In this document: piece after piece, positions 34,704 to 42,901 of the stretch | How the letters are laid out: every line of letters begins with the position of its first letter | Numbering within the stretch: the first letter of the stretch is position 1 | DNA from: Haladaptatus sp. ZSTT2 | GTDB lineage: Archaea; Halobacteriota; Halobacteria; Halobacteriales; Halococcaceae | Direction of reading: 5' to 3' | Assembly: GCF_037081775.1 (NCBI RefSeq) | Contig: NZ_JBAMHQ010000002.1 | Span: 124,001 to 188,000, forward strand | Length of the DNA: 64,000 nucleotides | Notes under the pieces: model-generated | Databases searched by the model: none | The model's input: only the letters and a program-made list of their open reading frames with translations | Told to the model about the DNA's origin: nothing | Program-made: the position numbers and the translations under genes

Positions 34704-34814
34704 TCACGTTGTGACGGTCGCGCCGGCGCGTTCGGCGGCCCGTTCGAGCCCCCGCTCGGCTGCGGCCGCGACGGCGTTCTCGGTCATGAACGTGCCCTCG
34801 AACTCCACGATCAG
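34704..34814 (-). pseudogene. C-terminal remnant of an unidentified gene upstream of coxD
   Basis: A minus-strand frame with high third-position G+C reads VEFEGTFMTENAVAAAAERG and ends at TGA 34704-34706, 59 nt before CoxD. No start is present; an in-frame break lies near 34815 where composition drops sharply. It marks the upstream border of the G+C-rich operon and may be the tail of a CoxG-like or other accessory gene. Confidence 0.4.
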
Positions 34815-35033
34815 GCGACCTCGGTTTGTTCCGTGCTTCTTATCAACATGGTACGAGTTAACATTCTACTGTGCTGGGGACCAAGAACGCTCACATAATA
34901 AAATATAGGGGGGTTATGTAGCCGGTATTAATTGCGCTCCCGCCGTATATGTAACTGAATGTAATCGATTGTCGGTCGAGCGGGTCCGCGGATTTGCGAG
35001 GCCTCAGGCCTCCAATCCCACGGAGGGCGTCGT

Positions 35034-35258
35034 GTGACCGACCGCGAGCTCTCGCGCCGTCCCGCGGCGTCGCGCCGGCTGCACGCCGAGCGAACGCGGC
35101 TACTCGGAGACGGCCCACCGGAGGAGGTCCCGCTGTCGAGGGTCGGCGAGCGTCCGCCCGCCGACCCAATCGTCGCCGAAACCGACGTTCCGGCCCACGA
35201 CGTGGCGACGATTCCTGAAAGCCATCGGCCGTTCACGGGCGGCGTCGCCGCCCGTTAG
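35034..35258 (+). CDS. Short G+C-rich hypothetical protein or fragment
   Basis: A 74-codon frame from a GTG (TDRELSRRPAASRRLHAERT, ending HRPFTGGVAAR). Third positions are G/C-rich, as in real halophile genes, but no family is recognised and there is no clear promoter. It could be the tail of a lost gene on the island side of the 35-kb border. Confidence 0.3.
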   Translation: MTDRELSRRPAASRRLHAERTRLLGDGPPEEVPLSRVGERPPADPIVAETDVPAHDVATIPESHRPFTGGVAAR

Positions 35259-35374
35259 CTCGGACGACGCAGTCTCCCCGTGACCGAGACGGCCTCGTCC
35301 GTTCTACGTCCGACAGGATATCGACTGTGTCACTGAGCGTCGAGAGTGGTTGAACGGTGGTTCTCTACGGTACG

Positions 35375-35550
35375 CCCCGCTCGCCGCGTTTCACCTGCGC
35401 GTGCTCACGGCTCATCTTTCGCCGTTCGCACCGAGTCGCTCGGCACCGACCATTCCGGGCGTGCGGCCTACGGCCGTTCCGGGCGTCTGGTTTGCCGCCA
35501 GCACCAAGCGCGCTTTCGGTTGCGTCTTGCTCGCTCCCTATGGTCGCTCG
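35375..35550 (+). repeat. 176-bp repeat upstream of the OB-fold gene (copy at 21297-21472)
   Basis: Nearly identical to 21297-21472. It contains GC-rich nested inverted segments (CGGCC/GGCCG) and no believable start codon. In both places it precedes sequence of the OB-fold gene family, so it may be a conserved untranslated leader or regulatory element of that gene. The gap 35259-35801 holds no other gene. Confidence 0.6.
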
Positions 35551-35635
35551 TCGCGACGGACGCGAAAGCGGCTTGCGTACTGGACGCTTGCGCCGGGTGA
35601 CGCTGGCGCGCGGTGCTAGTTGCGTAGTTTCAAAG

Positions 35636-35688
35636 GCGCGCTCGCTTCGCTCCCGATGGTCGCTTGCGAAGGCGCGAAGCGAGCGCGC
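35636..35688. repeat. 14-bp perfect inverted repeat upstream of the OB-fold gene
   Basis: GCGCGCTCGCTTCG at 35636-35649 is matched exactly by its reverse complement at 35675-35688 with a 25-nt loop. It lies ~115 nt before ATG 35802 and could form a leader hairpin. Confidence 0.6.
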
Positions 35689-35801
35689 AGGTGGTTGAGG
35701 TGTCTTTTGAGAGCCACGGCTGGAGAGTCAGTGGTTCTGTGAAAGTGAAGACGCCGAGTGAGCGCCTTCGAGCGGCTACCAAACAAGAATTGGAGCAACC
35801 A

Positions 35802-36674
35802 ATGAGTACTAAACGCACTTTCGGACAAGAAGCTTCGGTCGAACAGGCATATGAATTAGACGTTGCAGCGGTTGACGAGGATGGCTTCGAGGTGGTCGAG
35901 GAGCGTCCTGAGCTGCGGCCCACGGTCGAGTTGGAGATTCAGGCGAAGGTGGATACAAACCACCCGGATGCGGGGGTGTCGGGATTGACGCTCGAAGCAG
36001 AGGAGCGCATGTTGGCGAGAGAGTGGGAGATTGCGAAGACGCGGACGCGGTGGGATGATAGACCGGAGTCAGACCGGGAGGCGCGGACGCGGCGGATGGT
36101 GAGCGACCAGAGCAGAGCGCGGCGAGTCGAGTTCCAGAAGCGAGCGGCGAGCGTCGATAGACGGTTGGAGCCGGGACGGGTTGATCCTCGTGAGCGGTTG
36201 AGTCGTGAGGAGTTAGCGGCGGTGAATCAGCAGGCGACGCGCATCCATCGGATGGTCAAAAGTAGTGTCTCTCGGGCGGTGCTCTCGAAACAGTTGGCCG
36301 AGCGGTTGGTGCGCGGCGAGGAGTTGGTGAGCGCAGCGGTTGCAGTCATCGAGAAGCAATGGACGCGACCGGGTGGGATTGTGCCCATTGCGAAGGTTGG
36401 GGATGTGCCGAGAGGGGAAGTGACGGTTGAAGGTCGGGTCGAACGTCTTTGGGTTCCATCACATCCAGCGATAATGCAGGTTGGCCTCCTTGAAGACGAC
36501 ACAGGTCGGATTCGGTTCACGGTGTGGAAGAAGTCGAACCAAGCGATGGTCAAAGAGGGTGAGCGGGTGCGATTCAGGGCAGCGGAGAAGAACTGGTACG
36601 AGGGGCGGTGTTCGATTGCGTTGACGTGGTGGTCGAACACGGAGTTCCCAGACAGAGGTGCGTGGTGGGAGTAG
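35802..36674 (+). CDS. OB-fold (RPA-like) single-strand DNA-binding protein
   Basis: A 290-residue protein. The N-terminal ~170 residues are charged and helical. A conserved block VNQQATRIHRMVKSSVSRAV (~140-160) follows. The C-terminal ~95 residues form an OB-fold: GEVTVEGRVERLWVPSHPAI, DDTGRIRFTVWKKS and GERVRFRAAEKNWYEGR are its five strands. OB-folds of this kind bind single-stranded nucleic acid. ATG 35802 was chosen because codon use turns normal there; upstream is the repeat and hairpin leader. A deleted copy is at 21297-21648. Confidence 0.78.
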   Translation: MSTKRTFGQEASVEQAYELDVAAVDEDGFEVVEERPELRPTVELEIQAKVDTNHPDAGVSGLTLEAEERMLAREWEIAKTRTRWDDRPESDREARTRRMVSDQSRARRVEFQKRAASVDRRLEPGRVDPRERLSREELAAVNQQATRIHRMVKSSVSRAVLSKQLAERLVRGEELVSAAVAVIEKQWTRPGGIVPIAKVGDVPRGEVTVEGRVERLWVPSHPAIMQVGLLEDDTGRIRFTVWKKSNQAMVKEGERVRFRAAEKNWYEGRCSIALTWWSNTEFPDRGAWWE

Positions 36675-36726
36675 ACTAACGGAAGTCCTTTCTTTTTGTC
36701 GCCAGCCATTCTTCGATTCTCCTACA

Positions 36727-37251
36727 TCAAATCGCGTAAGGGGGGACAACTGAAATTTGAACAGATTCATCAGATGAATTGTAAAATGTAAGAATGTATC
36801 CAGTGTTCGGCACTCTCGCTAAAACTTTCTCGGATTTTTGATTGAAGACAGACGCTTCTCTGTTGTAGTTTGCATCGAAACCTTCCAACCAACTCTGGTG
36901 TTCCTCGTCTTCGAAAAGCATCACATCAATTGAAGGGCCAGATACTACCTCAAACTCATATGAAACGTTCGTAGTTTCTGGGGATTGGAATCCAGAGTCG
37001 GTAAAGGAGCCCTCTCTGATCAAACTAATTCCAAGAGAGGATTGTGGGGGAATCACTGTTTCAAATGACTCTGAAATCAATACTGTCTCGTGTCGTGGCT
37101 CTGGAGCCGGTGTTGGTGTCTCATCGAACAGATCTTGAGAACCTTTTGCTGCTCCTTTAAACGCACCTTTCGTCGCTAATTTAGTACAGCCTGTCAACCC
37201 AAAAACAACTCCTAACCAAGTCATTGCCATGAAATTTCTCCGAGTTGCCAT
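36727..37251 (-). CDS. Secreted lipoprotein, function unknown
   Basis: A 174-residue protein. MATRRNFMAMTWLGVVFGL followed by TGC is a Tat-like signal with a lipobox. A linker rich in Thr and Pro follows, and the rest has alternating hydrophobics (ISVVPPYAI at the end), suggesting a beta-sandwich domain. ATG 37251 is preferred because TTTAATAT lies ~27 nt upstream. Separate from neighbours. Confidence 0.65.
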   Translation of the reverse strand: MATRRNFMAMTWLGVVFGLTGCTKLATKGAFKGAAKGSQDLFDETPTPAPEPRHETVLISESFETVIPPQSSLGISLIREGSFTDSGFQSPETTNVSYEFEVVSGPSIDVMLFEDEEHQSWLEGFDANYNREASVFNQKSEKVLARVPNTGYILTFYNSSDESVQISVVPPYAI

Positions 37252-37467
37252 GTCTGAAGTTAAATTCAAGAGATATTAAAGTAATATTGACAAACAGTAT
37301 CTATGATATAACTTGGCGGTATCTTATGACATTACTGGTGTAACTCGATGTTTGGAATTTTGTATAGTGTTATCATACAATATATCTGAATTATATACTT
37401 GTATGCTGTTCTGAATTTTGTGAATTCAATCACAAATAAAACAATATCGAATGAGGATGGACGAGCG

Positions 37468-37761
37468 ATGAAAGATGATTGGTGGCACCTCGTTGTTGCA
37501 CTCCCAGCATACTTCCTTCTCGTAGCGTTGACTGCAGTGGTCGGCATTGGATTCCGGTCCGTGCTAATCCAAATCCCACTTGTCCTTGCGTATCCATTTG
37601 GTCTCTACCTTGACACTCGATACGTGAGGCACATGAGCCAATCGTGGAATCCGAACAAGTGGTATTACCTCGGGCTGGGCATCCTTGTCGTCGTCACGTT
37701 TGGGCTATTCAGTCTCATCCTCTCGCCGTACTATCTCTACAAACGGAACAAACACCTGTAA
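37468..37761 (+). CDS. Small membrane protein
   Basis: A 97-residue protein with three hydrophobic segments (~8-24, ~28-46, ~62-88) and a basic tail YYLYKRNKHL. LVALTAVVGIGFRSV and LGLGILVVVTFGLFSLIL are the clearest membrane parts. A longer start at 37399 is possible. No family recognised. Confidence 0.55.
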   Translation: MKDDWWHLVVALPAYFLLVALTAVVGIGFRSVLIQIPLVLAYPFGLYLDTRYVRHMSQSWNPNKWYYLGLGILVVVTFGLFSLILSPYYLYKRNKHL

Positions 37762-38030
37762 ATGTACCTTGGTTCCCAGTTCTTTACTAATCGTCTACCC
37801 AGTGCGATTCAATACTTCTTCAATTACTCTCTGGCAACTTTATTATATTCCCAGTCCGGTGAGTCAACTCATCTTCTGGACTGCCGTGAACAAATAGGTG
37901 GATGACAGTTCGCATTTCGTTACCCAGTTCGGTCTCACAACAACCAGCCATTGGATAGAATGCCCACCCTGTGTTCACTCGAACAGTTCAACCATTGGGA
38001 TTCATTAACAATCCAACGAATTCTGTGTCC

Positions 38031-39188
38031 ATGGATGGTGGGATCTATCTCATGGATGGCGACTCGCTGATTGAGATGACCGAAGAACAATACGACAGTG
38101 AACGCATCCTTCAGGAAAGTCTAGCAGACTTTCCACGGTTACTCGCTGGCGACCAGATGACCACTGATGACGCTCGTCGGTGGGCGTTAGTCGCGAGGGA
38201 GGCAGCGGTTCCGGACAAGGAAGGCGGCGGCGATCGCTGGTCGGCTGACCATTTGTTCGTCGACCAAGCAGGTGTCCCAACGATCGTAGAGGTGAAGCGA
38301 AGCGACGATACACGGATCCGCCGCGAAGTGGTGGGGCAGATGCTTGACTACGTCGCTCATGCATCCATTTACTGGAATGGGTCTGACCTTCAAGACCGAT
38401 TCATCGAGACGTGCGAAGAACGTGGCACCGTCCCAGAACAGCTCCTCTCCGAATTGACTGGTGATGAGGAAACTGATGGTTTCTGGGAGCAGGTACAAAC
38501 GAATCTGCGGTCGGGGAATATCCGTCTCCTCTTTGTCGCCGATGCAATCCCAAGTGAACTCAAGCGGGTCGTCGAATTTTTGAATGAACAGATGTCGTCT
38601 ACGGAAGTTCTCGCGGTGGAAGTTACCCAGTACGTTGACGAACAGGATAATTTGAAGGCATTCGTCCCGCGCTTGCATGGGCAGACAGAGGAAGCCCGAA
38701 GTGCAAAGCGGTCAACCGCGCGTCCGACCCACGATGAGGAAGACTTGTTGAATGACCTCCGAGAGAAAGAACGGTCAGGGGTTCTCTCAGCTGCTGAAGC
38801 AGCCGCAGTGCGCGATATCTATGACTTCATCCAGACTGAGGCTGATGCCTACGATTTCGGTGGGAGTGCAAACGTTAGTGTGACCGCACGATGGGAGGTT
38901 CTCGGTGGCAGCAAAGGTATGTTCACGCTGAATTCGGGTGGGCATATCGATTTCTGGCAACCCAGCCCAGATGCTGACGGCGCAGAGTGGGGCGAAACTG
39001 AACTCGAGGAGTGGTATGACGCGCTCGGGGCAATCGATCACCCATCAATTGACCGTGAGAAGTTCGACACCCAACAGAAGATACAGATTGTGGCTCTGAC
39101 TGATGAGAGTAATCGAAGCCAGTTCAAAGCTGCCTGTCGACAGTTTGCCCAGGCTTGCGAGCAAGCAGCCGACGAGTCCTTTGTGTAA
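38031..39188 (+). CDS. PD-(D/E)xK nuclease-like protein
   Basis: A 385-residue protein. Residues ~60-105 contain HLFVDQAGVPTIVEVKRSDD, a D and E-x-K arrangement, followed by RREVVGQMLDYVAHA, the helix typical of DUF91-type nucleases. The middle has LLFVADAIPSELKRVVEFLN. The C-terminal part (WEVLGGSKGMFTLNSGG) is unfamiliar. Related in design to the protein at 14440-13484 but with low similarity. Likely defence or repair nuclease. ATG 38031 chosen; the frame is open to 37971. Confidence 0.7.
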   Translation: MDGGIYLMDGDSLIEMTEEQYDSERILQESLADFPRLLAGDQMTTDDARRWALVAREAAVPDKEGGGDRWSADHLFVDQAGVPTIVEVKRSDDTRIRREVVGQMLDYVAHASIYWNGSDLQDRFIETCEERGTVPEQLLSELTGDEETDGFWEQVQTNLRSGNIRLLFVADAIPSELKRVVEFLNEQMSSTEVLAVEVTQYVDEQDNLKAFVPRLHGQTEEARSAKRSTARPTHDEEDLLNDLREKERSGVLSAAEAAAVRDIYDFIQTEADAYDFGGSANVSVTARWEVLGGSKGMFTLNSGGHIDFWQPSPDADGAEWGETELEEWYDALGAIDHPSIDREKFDTQQKIQIVALTDESNRSQFKAACRQFAQACEQAADESFV

Positions 39189-39212
39189 CGTCCAGGGACA
39201 TTTTCGAATCAC

Positions 39213-39644
39213 TTAGTAAGCATTCTTATTACGGTTGAGTTTCACCCACGCGTCGTGGTATTTGCGTTGGTTTTCGACAACCGAATCGTTGACCTCGGAT
39301 AACCTCGTCAAATCCATGTTGTTTTCAAGATCTGCAATCTTCACTCGTCGAGCGATGGGGTTCTCAGCGACACGCTCGATGAACTCGGTGTAGTTCTCAC
39401 CCATTCGTTTCGTGAGAGCGTCGACCGCAGCCCGCACCATGGAACCAAACGTCTCCTCGATTGCTTCGATTGTATAGTCGGTGTCTTCGACTACGTCGTG
39501 GAGTACGGCAACGATGCGTTCTGTTTCTGACTCCGTTTCGGTCATTACCCGCAGTGGATGGCAGATGTACGTCTCCCCGGCCTTGTCGGTATCACCAGCG
39601 TGCTTCTATGTTGCGAGCGCAATTGCGCACTCCAATTTGTTCAT
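39213..39644 (-). pseudogene. HD-domain hydrolase (RelA/SpoT-type) with in-frame TAG
   Basis: From ATG 39644 the frame encodes MNKLECAIALAT, a TAG stop at 39606-39608, then KHAGDTDKAGETYICHPLRV and onward to AVLHDVVEDTDYT and VKIADLENNMD. This is the usual order of (p)ppGpp-hydrolase-like HD proteins: the first metal histidine (KHAG) lies after the TAG, then HP, the HD pair (LHDVVED) and the final D (KIAD). An internal ATG at 39545 gives a 110-residue protein but lacks the first histidine. The gene is probably inactive unless the stop is read through or is a sequencing error. Confidence 0.7.
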
Positions 39645-39685
39645 ACGCCCCACACAAAGGCCAGCCACTTAGAAGGTTTCAGCAC

Positions 39686-40423
39686 TCACCGATGACAATT
39701 GTGACAGACAGCAATGACGTTATCTGGATGGTCTGCGCCCCCATCGCTAAGAAAATCAATGTGGTGAACTTCCCGGAACGGTTCCCCTGTCGGTGTCAAA
39801 AAGGGCGCTTCGTTCTCACAGCCTTGGCAAACTCCACTCGCTGCACGTAGCGCAAACTGTTTCGGTATTTCTGAGCGATTGTACTCAACACCAGCTATTG
39901 CTTTTGTTCGTGTTTCTGGTTCTCTGCCTTCCTGGTGATGGGGGGCATTTTTTACCGCCTCTTCATAGAGTTCTTCGAGCGATAAGTTCTCGAATTTCTG
40001 TGGGAGAGTGACTGTATTGCCACCTGCTGGAATCAGATGAAAGAGAATCGCTCTTCGTAGCTTCCCGTTCCTATCGGGGGATTGGGTGAACCGATGAAAG
40101 TCATACTCGTATTGGCCGCGATACCGAACCATGTAGCTATCTTCAGCTTTCTCGAACAGGTGTAGCTCTTTGTCTAATTCGTGGTGGTCGCGTGCACGAT
40201 TCACATACCGCCAGTCCATATCCCCCTCGACTCCCTGTCCGGAGTATACAAACGTTCCATCTGGCAAGAATTCATCTTCATATCCGAATTCTTCGCCTCG
40301 TTCTCCCGTGATGATGAAGACGTAGGGGTTGGCTTTTGCCGTGATAATCCCCATTCCCCACGATCCCCCTAAGGCAGCTAGGTCATCGCGTCGATGGTAG
40401 GGTTTGCCGATTTTAAATTGCAT
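39686..40423 (-). CDS. HNH endonuclease, McrA/type IV restriction-like
   Basis: A 245-residue protein. The N-terminal ~140 residues (DGTFVYSGQGVEGDMDWRYV, NRARDHHELDKELHLFE) resemble the SRA-like modified-base reading domain of McrA-type enzymes. The C-terminus has an HNH core: CQGCENEAPF, then REVHHIDFLSDGGADHPDN and CHNCH. The protein ends just after CHNCHR, where related enzymes have a few more residues. Predicted to cut modified DNA. ATG 40423 is preferred over a frame to 40468. Confidence 0.75.
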   Translation of the reverse strand: MQFKIGKPYHRRDDLAALGGSWGMGIITAKANPYVFIITGERGEEFGYEDEFLPDGTFVYSGQGVEGDMDWRYVNRARDHHELDKELHLFEKAEDSYMVRYRGQYEYDFHRFTQSPDRNGKLRRAILFHLIPAGGNTVTLPQKFENLSLEELYEEAVKNAPHHQEGREPETRTKAIAGVEYNRSEIPKQFALRAASGVCQGCENEAPFLTPTGEPFREVHHIDFLSDGGADHPDNVIAVCHNCHR

Positions 40424-40553
40424 TTTTCTAAAATGACTATCAGTCTGGAAAAATCTTACCGCAGACAATGTTGTAATACTCTATGCTATCGGATTGACCT
40501 TATTACGGATATTGGAACTCCATCTCTTCCGAGTTCGGCCAATCATTGAGTGG

Positions 40554-41063
40554 CTATATTGGAAGAGTCAGGCAAACGTTTCCGACCTCTGGTGCCAACG
40601 AGATTACCTGAGCTTTCCGCTGCAGTTCACGGCGACGTTTCTCGATTCGCTCCTCTGATAGACGAGCCACGTATTCGTGTACAACGTATCGAACAAGCGA
40701 ATCGTCTGCGACCAGGTAGAAGTAGAGGATCTGTGCTTTGTCGCGTGTCGTTTTGCACTTGTCAAATATCGCTGGTAGATCGCTGGGATTTGGAAGGGAC
40801 GTAGGAGCATTTTTGAATCGCGATGTAAGAACTCGATAAATCTTCTGTGAGCTCCCTCGTGTACTTCGATTTGATAGTCGCTCCTCGAACCACGCATCTT
40901 TGACATCGTTCCAGTTTCCGTGCTCTGCATAGAGACGAACGAGCTCTTCTGCTCGCTCGATGAGAAGACCACACATTGTCAAATCCATATTGACTTCTTC
41001 CGAAGAGAGTTGGCGAGACAGAGATGGGAGAGGGTACCCATCTCCATTGGATGAGAGAGTCAT
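40554..41063 (-). CDS. BrxA-like (DUF1819) protein, possibly C-terminally shortened
   Basis: A 169-residue protein. The block MCGLLIERAEELVRLYAEHG, NWNDVKDAWFEERL and KIYRVLTSRFKN follows the BrxA pattern (W-x-x-VK, a small linker, then L-x-x-R) and continues as LYFYLVADDSLVRYVVHEYV. BrxA is the small DNA-binding protein of BREX systems. The usual C-terminal helical end is missing: after RRRELQ the sequence becomes unrelated and stops. No other BREX gene (brxC, pglX, pglZ, brxL) is in the window. A TATA-like run at 41089-41097 supports ATG 41063. Confidence 0.45.
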   Translation of the reverse strand: MTLSSNGDGYPLPSLSRQLSSEEVNMDLTMCGLLIERAEELVRLYAEHGNWNDVKDAWFEERLSNRSTRGSSQKIYRVLTSRFKNAPTSLPNPSDLPAIFDKCKTTRDKAQILYFYLVADDSLVRYVVHEYVARLSEERIEKRRRELQRKAQVISLAPEVGNVCLTLPI

Positions 41064-41349
41064 TATTCGATAGACAAAACCAACCCACTTTATTTTTCGT
41101 TTATTTGGGAGCGCTTCCCTGACCGTAGCCACTATGAAATATTCTGTATCTCAAACCCAGTGAAAACAGATTCCAGGTCATCGGGCAGATTTGATACGAC
41201 GAGCACATTTTGATCCTCACAACGGAAGAATTGCTCATTCGATATCGAGGGTAAACTTAATCACCGGGGATATTGACTTGCCCGCACAAACCGTTCACTA
41301 TCCTAACCTCTTTAAGTGGACTGAAAGATTGCGATAATTCGAGAAAGTG

Positions 41350-42275
41350 TCACACGCCCTCTGAGAGGGGAGCCAAGCTGTGTAACTTTGAAGCTATCTC
41401 GGCAATCTCCGCACTTTCGGTGATCTCCCTTACCCATCGATTAGGTAATGAATCACCACCGAATCTAGCCCCTGCAACAGCTCCCGTTACCGCTCCAATT
41501 GTGTCCGTATCGCCCCCTCTATTCACTGAGGTGATAATCGCTTGCTCAGCACTCCTTGCTGTCAAGGCATCATGCAACGCTGTCTGTAAGGTCGTCACGA
41601 CATATCCAGTCGTTTCCAGCGACTCTGGTTCTCTCCCATTTGCGATCGGTTCGAGGGCGGCTATAAGTTCTTCTGGCGCAGACTCTTCGACCTGAGCTAG
41701 CGCTGTCTCAAGTGGTGAGTTCTCCTCCCGCAAGAGTCCAGCAATTGTGAGATTCAAGATTGCACAGCCCTCCTGGCATCGAGGATCTGCATGAGTAATG
41801 AGTGAGGATTGTCGACTGACTTCTGCAAGTCGGTCCTTATTATCTCGATACGTAATCGCGAGTGGGGCACATCGCATTATACTCCCGTTTCCTGCATTGC
41901 TCCCTTCTTTTGATTTTCCCATATGGCTTGCCCGGAAACGTCCCAAGGCCTCCCTCGCGCAATTGCTTTGATCGCTCGTTGGGTGAGAATACCAACATCG
42001 AATGGACCGGTTTCATACCACTCCACAAATCGATTCGCAATATCCTCTGGATCAAATGTTCCACATTCGACGAGACTCCAAGCAATACAAAGAGCTTGGT
42101 CAGTGTCGTCAGTGAGAGTTCCAGGAGACTTTCCCCACCTGCCGAACCCCTCCATCTCTGAGAGGCGGCCATATTCGCTCTCTATTTCGTCTGTTGATTC
42201 GAATTCGACTGGTCGTCCGAGCGCATCTCCACACGCGAGTCCCATAAAAACACCTTTCGCAGCTTCATCGCTCAT
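41350..42275 (-). pseudogene. ADP-ribosylglycohydrolase with one frameshift
   Basis: The N-terminal part from ATG 42275 has MGLACGDALGRPVEFES and GTLTDDTDQAL, both metal-binding motifs of the ARH family, and runs to about 41905. The second half continues in another frame with SNAGNGSIMRCAPLA and GGDTDTIGAVTGAVAGARFG, the C-terminal metal site. The two frames meet at an A/G-rich run (41901-41912); a one-base shift joins them into a full-length ~308-residue enzyme. So this is a broken gene, a sequencing error or a case of programmed slippage. Confidence 0.75.
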
Positions 42276-42476
42276 ACAACACATCAATCAAGAAATAATA
42301 AGAACGGACAGCATGATTTTCAAAGTACAGCACTATGAAGCGATAGAACTCACTTCAAAACAATACACTCAGCTGAGCCCATTCAGGATGCTGAACTGAC
42401 TCCTTTACTCAGAACGGGAATCGGTAGAGAATCGTATTCCGCCACTTGAAACGCGTATCATATATGATGATCTCGA

Positions 42477-42782
42477 CTAATCGTTCCTCTCTTGGCGAAC
42501 CAGCTGGGGGTTTGTATTTGACTTTTGGTTTCCCATCGGATTTGAATCGATAATATAGGTTCCCCCTCTTCCTTTCTTGATTTCAAGGGTCGGCCGACCA
42601 CCAGCTTCAAAACCGATCTTGGTCACCTCATAGGTTGTGGAACTGAATTTCCAACTCACTCCTTCCCACTTGACTAAATATCGTTCTGGTTCTACCTGGT
42701 CGAGAGATCTAATGGCATCTGCTACTTCGTGCGAAGATGGGCTTGTGGCACTAAAGACCGCACTCGTTCCCATACAAAACAT
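42477..42782 (-). CDS. Small hypothetical protein downstream of the helicase operon
   Basis: A 101-residue protein. ERYLVKWEGVSWKFSSTTYE and GGRPTLEIKKGRGGTYIIDS suggest a small beta-rich domain; the C-terminal 20 residues are polar. Located 119 nt after the 980-residue helicase on the same strand and could belong to the same block. No recognised family. Confidence 0.5.
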   Translation of the reverse strand: MFCMGTSAVFSATSPSSHEVADAIRSLDQVEPERYLVKWEGVSWKFSSTTYEVTKIGFEAGGRPTLEIKKGRGGTYIIDSNPMGNQKSNTNPQLVRQERND

Positions 42783-42901
42783 AGTCGGGGAACTAAAATC
42801 AAAATTCCTCAAGATACTACACTCGAAAGTTTCTCAACTCGCGTTTCGAATCTCGATTAATCGCAATGGATTTCTGCGGGTAGAAAATGTGATCGCTCAA
42901 A

